From positions 8,314 through 25,353 of the forward strand of contig HF995985.1 in the NCBI GenBank assembly GCA_000432515.1: 17,040 nt of DNA, written 5' to 3'. Position 1 is the stretch's first letter, and every line of letters starts with the position of its first letter. The notes beneath the pieces were generated by a model. It had not been told where the DNA came from and did not search any database. It saw only the letters and a program-made list of their open reading frames with translations. The position numbers were made by a program, and so were the translations under genes. Origin of the DNA: Bacteroides sp. CAG:545. GTDB lineage: Bacteria > Bacteroidota > Bacteroidia > Bacteroidales > UBA932. This document shows positions 1 to 6,941 of this stretch, piece by piece.

Positions 1-1
1 G

Positions 2-2326
2 GCTGAACCGCTTCAGACCAATGAAAGAAAACAGCCTGCGGACTATGTGAACCCGTTTGTCGGGACCACGAATTTCGGCACCACAAATCCGGGAGCAGTC
101 TGCCCGAACGGAATGATGAGCGTCTCCCCGTTCAACGTAATGGGCTCGGACGAGAATGTTTGGGACAAGGACAGCCGCTGGTGGTCCACCCCATATTGCT
201 ACGAAAACAAGTTCTTCACAGGATACTCACACGTGAATCTGAGCGGAGTGGGCTGCCCGGAACTGGGCTCCCTGCTCACGATGCCGACCTCAGGAGAACT
301 GGAAGTCGATTATCACAAATACGGCTCGGAATATAGCGGAGAGCAAGCCATACCGGGCTGGTATTCAAATACATTGACCCGATACGGAATTCTGACGGAA
401 GTCACATCGACGATGCGCACGAGCATCGAGAGATACACCTTCATGGCTGGCCGGGCCAACATCCTGCTTAATCTCGGAGAGGGTCTGACCAATGAATCAG
501 GCGCCACCGTCCGCAAAATCAGCGATACGGAAATCGAGGGCTCGAAGCTTTTAGGCACTTTCTGCTACAATTCGCAGGCGGTGTTCCCGATATATTTCGT
601 GATGCGTGTCAGCAAGGCGCCTTCATCCTGCGGTTACTGGAAGAAGCAGTGCCCGATGACAGCAGAGGCGGCATGGGACCCTGACCAGGGAAAATACAAG
701 CTCTACACACGTTACGCGAGGGAAATCTCCGGAGACGACGTGGGCTTCTGGTTCAGTTATGACAATGTCGCAGAGAACGAGCAGATCTGCGTGCAGATGG
801 GCGTTTCGTTCGTCAGCTGCGAGAATGCCAGGATGAACCTCGATGCCGAGCAGAACGGTTTCGACTTCGACAAGGTAAAGGCCAATGCTTATGAAAAATG
901 GAACAGCGACCTTTCCCGCATAAAGGTGGAAGGCGGAAGAGAAGACCAGACTGAAGTATTCTATACCGCTCTGTATCATACACTTATCCACCCGAACGTT
1001 CTGAATGACGTGAACGGGGAATATCCTCTGATGGAATACTGTGGGGACGGAAAGACATTGACAAGTGACTGCGGCGCGGACTACTCGAAATCGGGAACCG
1101 GTATCGGAAAAGTGGCCGAGGGGCACAACAGGTACACGGTCTTCTCGCTCTGGGATACCTACAGGAATGTCCACCAGCTTCTGACTCTCGCCTACCCTGA
1201 GCGCCAGCTGGATATGGTCAGGTCAATGATATCTATGTACCGTGAGTGGGGCTGGATGCCGAAATGGGAGATTTACGGACGTGAGACTTTCACTATGGAG
1301 GGCGATCCGGCAATCCCTGTAATCACGGACACCTACCTTAAGGGACTGAAGGACATTGACATAAATACTGCCTACGAGGCTTTTGTCAAATCGGCTACGA
1401 CTGAGGGGGCGAAGAACAGGATGAGACCGGACAATGACCCTTACATGAAGGACGGCTACATTCCGCTCGGGTATTTTGCCGCTGATTTCTCGGGAGACAA
1501 CTCCGTCTCACACGCATTGGAATACTATGTGGCGGACAATGCATTGTCCCTTCTTGCTGCACATTTAGGCCACGCTGAAGATGCCAAGTTGTTCAGGGAC
1601 AGGGCATTGAACTACAAGAATTACTACAGCAGGGAGTCAGGTACGCTGAGGCCGCTCAATGCTGACGGGACATTCCTCTCTCCATTCAATCCGAGACAGG
1701 GTGAGAATTTCGAGGAGGTTCCCGGTTTCCACGAAGGCAGTGCATGGAACTATACGTTCTTCGTGCCTCACGATGTGGAAGGTTATGCGGCTCTGATGGG
1801 CGGACGGAAGGTGTTCCTGGAGAAGTTGCAGAGCGTGTTCGACGAGGGGCTGTATGATCCTGCCAATGAGCCTGATATCGCATATGCCTACCTTTTCAGC
1901 CGCTTCAGGGGTGAGGAATGGCGCACCCAGAAGATGATACCGCAGCTTTTGGAGCAGTATTTCACGACCAGGCCTGACGGCATTCCGGGCAATGATGATA
2001 CGGGCACAATGTCCGCATGGGCTGTGTTCTCGATGATGGGCTTCTATCCGGATTGTCCAGGAGAGCCGTCCTACACGCTTACCGCTCCTGCTTTCAGGAA
2101 GGTGACCATAACGCTGGACCCGAAGTGGTACGACGGACATAATGAGCTGACTATCACCAAGTCAGGAAGCAATGCCAATGCTTGCGAAACCTCTTCTGGG
2201 ACAGGTCAATATGACAGGATATCGTCCATGACGCTCGGCGGCAAGACGCTGAAGAATTACAGGGTGGGCCACGGGCAGCTTACACGTGGCGGGGAACTTG
2301 TGTTCCGCTGCCGGGCTGCCAAGTAG
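2..2326 (+). CDS. GH92 family alpha-mannosidase, 5'-truncated by window edge
   Basis: Glycoside hydrolase family 92, the calcium-dependent inverting exo-alpha-mannosidases common in Bacteroidota, acting outside the cytoplasm on mannosides. The reading frame is open from base 2 and the visible protein opens with ADYVNPFVGT, the typical mature GH92 N-terminus. The GTG at 47 is therefore an internal Val codon, and the start and signal peptide lie left of the window. Family signatures are intact: EGSAWNYTFFVPHD (Glu codon at 1733, the catalytic-acid region) and GNDDTGTMSAW (codons from 1988, the catalytic-base Asp region). The N-terminal half is the beta-sandwich and the C-terminal half the (alpha/alpha)6 barrel. 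Where the downstream GH92 has HGNEPSHH this one has ANEPDIAY (from 1862), which suggests a different linkage preference (inference). It heads an operon of two GH92 genes, a ROK kinase and manA. Family assignment is secure; linkage specificity is not. Confidence 0.93.
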   Translation, partial: AEPLQTNERKQPADYVNPFVGTTNFGTTNPGAVCPNGMMSVSPFNVMGSDENVWDKDSRWWSTPYCYENKFFTGYSHVNLSGVGCPELGSLLTMPTSGELEVDYHKYGSEYSGEQAIPGWYSNTLTRYGILTEVTSTMRTSIERYTFMAGRANILLNLGEGLTNESGATVRKISDTEIEGSKLLGTFCYNSQAVFPIYFVMRVSKAPSSCGYWKKQCPMTAEAAWDPDQGKYKLYTRYAREISGDDVGFWFSYDNVAENEQICVQMGVSFVSCENARMNLDAEQNGFDFDKVKANAYEKWNSDLSRIKVEGGREDQTEVFYTALYHTLIHPNVLNDVNGEYPLMEYCGDGKTLTSDCGADYSKSGTGIGKVAEGHNRYTVFSLWDTYRNVHQLLTLAYPERQLDMVRSMISMYREWGWMPKWEIYGRETFTMEGDPAIPVITDTYLKGLKDIDINTAYEAFVKSATTEGAKNRMRPDNDPYMKDGYIPLGYFAADFSGDNSVSHALEYYVADNALSLLAAHLGHAEDAKLFRDRALNYKNYYSRESGTLRPLNADGTFLSPFNPRQGENFEEVPGFHEGSAWNYTFFVPHDVEGYAALMGGRKVFLEKLQSVFDEGLYDPANEPDIAYAYLFSRFRGEEWRTQKMIPQLLEQYFTTRPDGIPGNDDTGTMSAWAVFSMMGFYPDCPGEPSYTLTAPAFRKVTITLDPKWYDGHNELTITKSGSNANACETSSGTGQYDRISSMTLGGKTLKNYRVGHGQLTRGGELVFRCRAAK

Positions 2327-2356
2327 CACAAAACATTGACACACAAAACATTGACA
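2327..2356 (+). repeat. Perfect 15-bp tandem duplication between the GH92 genes
   Basis: Two exact, adjacent copies of CACAAAACATTGACA fill almost the entire 33-nt spacer between the stop of the first GH92 gene and the ATG of the second. The repeat sits where a ribosome binding site would be. Neither copy contains a Shine-Dalgarno sequence; the A-rich leader is typical of Bacteroidota translation initiation. It contains two of the CATTGAC heptamers that are over-represented in this window. Confidence 0.8.
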
Positions 2357-2359
2357 ATA

Positions 2360-4570
2360 ATGAAACATATATTTTCCGCGATGATGCTGGCGGCGATGGT
2401 GGCGGCCGGCTGCGCAAAAACGACAGACAACACGGATTACGTGCAGTACGTGAATCCGAAAATCGGCACCGGAGGACATGGGCATGTGTTCGTGGGGGCC
2501 AATGTCCCTTTCGGGATGGTTCAGCTCGGGCCTACCAGCATTCCTCAGACATGGGACTGGTGCTCAGGCTATCACGACAGCGATTCTACTGTAATCGGTT
2601 TTTCCCATACGCATCTGGAGGGCACCGGTATCGGCGATCTCTTCGACGTTACGGTCATGCCTGTCATCGGTGAGGTGGCTTATGCGCGTGGCGAGGAGCC
2701 TGGCGAGAACGCTACCCCAGAAGAAATCGAGGCAGCGTTAAAGACTGGCCTCTGGTCCTACGCGGACAGGTCTTCGGAAATCACCGTGCCCGGTTACTAT
2801 AGCGTGATGCTTACCCGTTTCGGAATCGAAGCCGAGATGACAGCTACTTCACGTGTGGGTATGCACCGTTACACTTTCCCTGCAAGTGATTCAGCAGCAA
2901 TCGTTTTCGACCTGGAGAACGGCGGATGCTGGGACAAGGCCACCGGAACATTGACAGAAAAGGTGGACAGCGTGACTATCCGGGGATACAGATTCTCCAC
3001 AGGCTGGGCCAAGAACCAGAAGGTGTTCTTCTACGCTCAGTTCAGCAAGCCGTTCGAGAAATTCACGTCACAAGGCCCTTACAGCAGAATGGATTTCCAG
3101 ACCACTGAGGGTGAGCAGATTATGGTAAAAGTGGCCATATCTCCGACAAGTATGGACGGTGCGCAGGCCAATATGGAAGAGGAACTGGCCGGCTGGGATT
3201 TCAACGGCACGGTTAAGAGCGCAACTAAAGCGTGGAACGCCGAACTGTCCAAAATCAAAATCGAAACGGATGACGAGGACGCACGCACGGTATTCTACAC
3301 TTCGCTGTACCACACGATGATACAGCCGTCTGTCTTCAATGATGTAAATCGCGACTACAGAGGCGCTGACGACCAGATCCACACCGGAAACGACTTCGTG
3401 AACTACACCACTTTCTCGCTTTGGGACACCTACAGGGCTGCAATGCCGCTGATGACGATTATCCATCCTGAGAAGGTCAATGACATTGCCAATACCATGA
3501 TTAATATCTACCTGCAGCAGGGCAAGCTTCCGGTATGGCATCTCTGGAGCAATGAGACTGACTGTATGGTAGGCAACCCGGGCGTAGTCGCATTGGCAGA
3601 CATCCTGGTGAAGGGCTTCGACGGCTTCGACAAAGAGCTGGCTTACAAGGCATTGAAAGATTCGGAAATGAGACCTGACAGAGGCCAGGATATCCGTATG
3701 CAGTATGGTTTCATCCCTGCCGACAAGGGCTTCGGCGAGTCTGTGGCCTACGATATGGAATATGCTATCGCTGACGGGGCCATGGCACAGGCCGCCAAAT
3801 TCCTCGACAAGGATGACGACTACACCTATTTCCACAACAGAAGTCATTCATACAGGAACTATTTCGATGCCAAGACGCTTTTCATCCGCGGCAAGAACTC
3901 TAACGGAAAGTTCATCGAACCGTTCAATCCTTACCAGTCGGAGCACAGGGCGGATGTTTACTGCGAAGGCAATGCATGGCAGTACACGTGGCTTGCTCCG
4001 CAGGATTTCAACGGACTGGTATCGCTCTATGGTTCAGAGGAGAAATTGACGGAAAGACTCGACAGTCTGTTCTCAGCCAAGAGCGAAATTGTCGGAGAGA
4101 ACACTTCCAGCGACATCTCCGGCCTTATCGGCCAGTATGCCCACGGCAATGAACCGAGCCATCATATCATCTATTTCTACACAATGGCAAGGCAGCCGTG
4201 GAAGACCGCGGATATCGCGGACAAGATCTACAAGGACTTCTATTTCAATGATCCTAACGGTCTTGCGGGCAATGAGGATGTTGGGCAGATGTCCGCATGG
4301 TACATATTGTCAAGCCTCGGATTCTACCAGAGCGAACCGGCCACACCTCGTTTCTGGTTCGGCAAGCCGGCGTTCAGGAGCGCTGCGGTAAAAGTACCCG
4401 GCGGCTTGTTCAATGTCACTGCGGAAAATCTGAGTGAAGACAACAAGTATATCCAGAGCATCACGCTCAACGGAGATGAATACAATCTCCCTTATATCGA
4501 ATACAAGGACATCTACAGAGGTGGAAACCTGGTGTTCAAGATGGGTTCTGACAAGAAAGTATGGTACTAA
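2360..4570 (+). CDS. GH92 family alpha-mannosidase, lipoprotein
   Basis: Second GH92 exo-alpha-mannosidase, 736 aa, the usual family length. The ATG at 2360 is chosen because it gives a clean lipoprotein signal: MKHIF, a hydrophobic stretch, then lipobox VAAGC with Cys near residue 19. An in-frame TTG at 2336 would only add eight residues before it. The mature protein begins DYVQYVNPKIGTGGHGHVF, the GH92 opening. Catalytic signatures are EGNAWQYTWLAPQD (Glu536) and GNEDVGQMSAW (residues 637-647). HGNEPSHH at 595-602 matches the motif I associate with alpha-1,2-type GH92 enzymes (recollection, not checked). It follows the first GH92 gene by 33 nt and precedes the ROK kinase by 14 nt, so co-transcription is likely. 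Probably anchored in the outer membrane or periplasm, releasing mannose from yeast mannan or host N-glycans. Linkage specificity is inferred only. Confidence 0.95.
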   Translation: MKHIFSAMMLAAMVAAGCAKTTDNTDYVQYVNPKIGTGGHGHVFVGANVPFGMVQLGPTSIPQTWDWCSGYHDSDSTVIGFSHTHLEGTGIGDLFDVTVMPVIGEVAYARGEEPGENATPEEIEAALKTGLWSYADRSSEITVPGYYSVMLTRFGIEAEMTATSRVGMHRYTFPASDSAAIVFDLENGGCWDKATGTLTEKVDSVTIRGYRFSTGWAKNQKVFFYAQFSKPFEKFTSQGPYSRMDFQTTEGEQIMVKVAISPTSMDGAQANMEEELAGWDFNGTVKSATKAWNAELSKIKIETDDEDARTVFYTSLYHTMIQPSVFNDVNRDYRGADDQIHTGNDFVNYTTFSLWDTYRAAMPLMTIIHPEKVNDIANTMINIYLQQGKLPVWHLWSNETDCMVGNPGVVALADILVKGFDGFDKELAYKALKDSEMRPDRGQDIRMQYGFIPADKGFGESVAYDMEYAIADGAMAQAAKFLDKDDDYTYFHNRSHSYRNYFDAKTLFIRGKNSNGKFIEPFNPYQSEHRADVYCEGNAWQYTWLAPQDFNGLVSLYGSEEKLTERLDSLFSAKSEIVGENTSSDISGLIGQYAHGNEPSHHIIYFYTMARQPWKTADIADKIYKDFYFNDPNGLAGNEDVGQMSAWYILSSLGFYQSEPATPRFWFGKPAFRSAAVKVPGGLFNVTAENLSEDNKYIQSITLNGDEYNLPYIEYKDIYRGGNLVFKMGSDKKVWY

Positions 4571-4584
4571 AACAATATCAGATT

Positions 4585-5688
4585 ATGGCAAACTACAAAA
4601 CAGATTCACGTATAGTCCTCACGCTCGACGCAGGCGGTACCAATATGGTATTCAGCGCAATGCGCGGAGGCGAATATATCATTGACCCGATCAATCTTCC
4701 TTCCAATGCGAAGAACCTGGACCTCTGTCTGCAGACTCTCGTGCTCGGGTTCAGCACTGTAATCGAGCAGCTTAAGGAGAAGCCGGTGGCGATCAGTTTC
4801 GCGTTTCCGGGGCCGGCGGACTATCCTCACGGCATTATCGGTGGCTATCTTCCGAACTTCCCGTCTTTCCGTGACGGAGTGGCTCTCGGACCGTTCCTCG
4901 AGGAAAAATTCGGCATTCCGGTATATATAAACAATGACGGTGACCTCTATGCTTATGGCGAGGCTCTCGGCGGAGCGATTCCTGAGGTCAATGCAAGGCT
5001 TGCCGAGGCAGGAAGCGACAAGCGTTTCCATAACCTTATCGGCTACACATTCGGTACGGGGCTCGGTATCGGTTTCGTGATGAACGGGGAACTGAACCGC
5101 GGAGACAATTCGTGCGTGGAGACGTTCTGCCTGCCGAATTTCAAGATGCCTGGCTATATTCTTGAGGACAGCGCTTCCATCCGTGCAGTGACCAGAGTTT
5201 ACGGCGAGGCAAGCGGCAATCTCGAGCACGGTCTTACGCCTAAGGAGATCGCGGAAATCTGCCACGGGGAGCGTGAGGGCAACAGGGAAGCTGCCGTCAA
5301 GGCGTTCAATGACCTCGGCGAGGCTGCCGGCGACGGTATGGCTATCGCCGCATCACTTTTCGACGGCATCATCTGTATCGGCGGCGGTCTCATGAACAAT
5401 GCCGACTACATCATGCCTGGTATTCTCAGGTCAATGCGTTCTACGGTCAAGACTATGTCCGGAGACACTATCGGAAAGGTTCAGCCAAAGGTTTACAATC
5501 TGGATGACCCTGAGGAGTTTGCAGCGTTCGCAAAGGGCGATGCGCGCCAGATCAAGGTGTACGGAACTGAGAAGACCGCGACCTACGATCCGCAGAAGCG
5601 TATCGGCGTCATGCGTTCGAAGATCGGTGCCAGCAAGGCTATCTCGCTCGGTGCATACACGTTCGCACTGAGCCAGCTCGATAAATAG
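4585..5688 (+). CDS. ROK family sugar kinase (probable hexokinase/mannokinase)
   Basis: Cytoplasmic ROK kinase, 367 aa, phosphorylating a hexose with ATP. The phosphate-binding motif LDAGGTN is at residues 14-20, NNDGD at 116-120 carries the presumed catalytic Asp118, a second glycine-rich segment GTGLGIG is at 157-163, and GGGLMNN lies in the C-terminal half. The classical ROK zinc motif (CxCGxxGC) is missing: the corresponding region reads SCVETFCLPNF, as in a Bacteroidota-specific branch (family recollection). An alternative ATG at 4561 overlaps the GH92 stop. I prefer 4585 because it puts the N-terminus close to the LDAGGTN motif, as in homologues. Sitting between two alpha-mannosidases and mannose-6-phosphate isomerase, it most plausibly makes mannose-6-phosphate from freed mannose; broad hexokinase activity is the alternative. 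Confidence 0.9.
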   Translation: MANYKTDSRIVLTLDAGGTNMVFSAMRGGEYIIDPINLPSNAKNLDLCLQTLVLGFSTVIEQLKEKPVAISFAFPGPADYPHGIIGGYLPNFPSFRDGVALGPFLEEKFGIPVYINNDGDLYAYGEALGGAIPEVNARLAEAGSDKRFHNLIGYTFGTGLGIGFVMNGELNRGDNSCVETFCLPNFKMPGYILEDSASIRAVTRVYGEASGNLEHGLTPKEIAEICHGEREGNREAAVKAFNDLGEAAGDGMAIAASLFDGIICIGGGLMNNADYIMPGILRSMRSTVKTMSGDTIGKVQPKVYNLDDPEEFAAFAKGDARQIKVYGTEKTATYDPQKRIGVMRSKIGASKAISLGAYTFALSQLDK

Positions 5689-5727
5689 TGGCGTCAGATT
5701 ACCTATATATAATAGATTACAATAAAA

Positions 5728-5822
5728 GCCAGCCGGATCAATGTTGGAGTCGGCATTGGCTCCCGAAAAGGGAGGGGACCCACGCAGTGGGGAGGACCGG
5801 CGGAAGCATTGACCCGGCTGGC
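5728..5822 (+). other. 95-nt cloverleaf-like inverted-repeat element upstream of manA
   Basis: Arms GCCAGCCGGATCAATG (5728-5743) and CATTGACCCGGCTGGC (5807-5822) pair over 16 positions with one A-C mismatch, and a further U-G and U-A pair extend the stem inward. Inside is a second short helix (5749-5753 with 5797-5801), then two side-by-side hairpins: CTCCC/GGGAG around a GAAAA loop (5760-5774) and CCCAC/GTGGG around a GCA loop (5779-5791). The element fills most of the 140-nt spacer between the ROK kinase and manA and ends 6 nt before the ATG at 5829. It could be a structured 5' leader controlling manA, a transcript-processing or attenuation structure, or a copy of a dispersed genomic repeat. 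No known riboswitch signature was recognised. The pairing is seen directly; any function is inferred. Confidence 0.7.
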
Positions 5823-5828
5823 GCAAAT

Positions 5829-6818
5829 ATGAACAAAACAATGTATCCATTAAAATTCAAACCAATACTGAAGACTGTGGTATGGGGCGGCGAGAAAATC
5901 GCTCCGTATAAGGAAGTCGTTACAGATCAGCATAATATCGGCGAAAGCTGGGAACTTTCCGGCGTAAAGGGCCATGAATCCGTCATTGCCAACGGCGAGT
6001 TCGAGGGCAGGACCATCACCGAACTGGTGGAGCAGTTCAAAGGCCAGCTCGTAGGCGAAAAAGTCTATGCCAATACGGGCAACGAGTTCCCGCTCCTGAT
6101 CAAATTCATTGACGCGAAAAGCGACCTCTCCATTCAGGTCCATCCTGATGATGAACTGGCTGCAAAACGCCACAATTCCAAAGGCAAGACCGAGATGTGG
6201 TACGTGGTAGGCGCAGATGAAGGCGCCCACCTGCTTTCAGGTCTCTCAGAGAAAATCACTCCTGAGGAATATGTGAAAAGGGTGGAAAACAACACCATCA
6301 CCGACGTCCTCACGAACTTCAATGTCAAGGCCGGAGACGTGTTCTTCCTGCCTGCAGGTCGCATCCACGCCATCGGAACCGGCTGTTTCATCGCTGAAAT
6401 CCAGCAGACCTCAGACATCACCTACCGCATCTATGACTACGGACGCCTCGGACTCGACGGCAAGCCACGTGAACTTCACACCGAACTCGCCAAGGACGCC
6501 ATCGACTACAATGTCTATCCGGAGTACAAGACAAGTTACGTGGAGAAAAAGGATGACGAGAATGTTCTGGTAGAGTGCAAGTACTTCACTACCAGCCAGT
6601 ACGACCTCGACAAGCCTTTCACCAAAGACCTGTCAGGCATTGACTCGTTCCTTGTCGTGATGTGCATCGAAGGACGCGGTTCTCTCACCGACCACGAGGA
6701 CGAAGACCACACGCTTACCCTTCATCAGGGCGAGACCGTCCTCATCCCTGCCACCTCCAAAGGTGTCACCTTCACCCCGTCATCCGGCATGAAGCTCATC
6801 ACCAGCTACATTGGCTAA
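5829..6818 (+). CDS. manA: Type I mannose-6-phosphate isomerase
   Basis: Zinc-dependent phosphomannose isomerase interconverting mannose-6-phosphate and fructose-6-phosphate; 329 aa, the shorter class common in Bacteroidota and Firmicutes. Predicted zinc ligands are present: Gln103 and His105 in QVHPDD, Glu122 in GKTEMWYVV and His180 in PAGRIHAIG. The active-site segment TYRIYDYGR follows. The frame stays open upstream to a GTG at 5688 that overlaps the ROK stop, but that stretch is the hairpin element and looks non-coding. The start is ATG 5829 (MNKTMYPLKF) or ATG 5841 (MYPLKF), and homologues usually begin near MYPLKF. It is last in the mannose operon and would feed mannose released by the GH92 enzymes, once phosphorylated by the ROK kinase, into glycolysis. 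No SD is visible; the strong stem ends just upstream and may affect initiation. Confidence 0.95.
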   Translation: MNKTMYPLKFKPILKTVVWGGEKIAPYKEVVTDQHNIGESWELSGVKGHESVIANGEFEGRTITELVEQFKGQLVGEKVYANTGNEFPLLIKFIDAKSDLSIQVHPDDELAAKRHNSKGKTEMWYVVGADEGAHLLSGLSEKITPEEYVKRVENNTITDVLTNFNVKAGDVFFLPAGRIHAIGTGCFIAEIQQTSDITYRIYDYGRLGLDGKPRELHTELAKDAIDYNVYPEYKTSYVEKKDDENVLVECKYFTTSQYDLDKPFTKDLSGIDSFLVVMCIEGRGSLTDHEDEDHTLTLHQGETVLIPATSKGVTFTPSSGMKLITSYIG

Positions 6819-6832
6819 CATACAATGCAGCC

Positions 6833-6933
6833 AAATGTTTCGCCAAATCTCATGATTTTATCCAGTTTTGGCGAAACATTTGCTTTATGTTTTGCCAAAT
6901 CGAATAATTTTTCTTAGTTTTGGCGAAACATTT
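6833..6933 (+). repeat. Two 52-bp tandem units, each an inverted repeat of TTTGGCGAAACATTT
   Basis: Four arms alternate in orientation: AAATGTTTCGCCAAA (6833-6847), TTTGGCGAAACATTT (6867-6881), ATGTTTTGCCAAA (6887-6899, one C-to-T change) and TTTGGCGAAACATTT (6919-6933). The first pair is perfect over 15 bp (16 with C6832/G6882); the second pairs with a G-U. The unit repeats with an exact 52-nt offset, and the spacers between arms are partly diverged (about 11 of 18 identical). The array fills the gap between manA and the first ATPase gene, and the last arm ends 8 nt before its ATG. It may be a multi-copy operator for that gene; the first hairpin could also terminate the manA transcript. Confidence 0.85.
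6891..6922 (+). promoter_or_regulatory. Candidate Bacteroidetes promoter within the repeat array
   Basis: TTTG at 6891-6894 and TAGTTTTG at 6915-6922 match the Bacteroidetes -33 TTTG and -7 TAnnTTTG consensus, with a 20-nt gap. Transcription would begin around 6928-6930, giving a leader of only about 12-14 nt before the ATG at 6942. Both elements overlap repeat arms, so a protein bound to the arms would block this promoter. Confidence 0.55.
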
Positions 6934-6941
6934 AACAAGTT

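Noticed and set aside
623..1174. Minus-strand frame of 183 codons inside the first GH92 gene
   Set aside because: Shadow frame; the plus strand encodes a continuous GH92 protein through this region.
5728..5822. Known riboswitch (cobalamin, TPP, SAM or c-di-GMP) before manA
   Set aside because: None of the conserved boxes of these classes is present; only the hairpin architecture can be supported.
5688..5828. N-terminal extension of ManA from the GTG at 5688
   Set aside because: The extension translates the hairpin element, has no relation to the isomerase N-terminus, and ATG 5829 or 5841 gives the normal family start.
6833..6933. Possible CRISPR array
   Set aside because: Only four short arms in alternating orientation, spacers partly similar to each other, and no cas genes; this is a duplicated inverted repeat.
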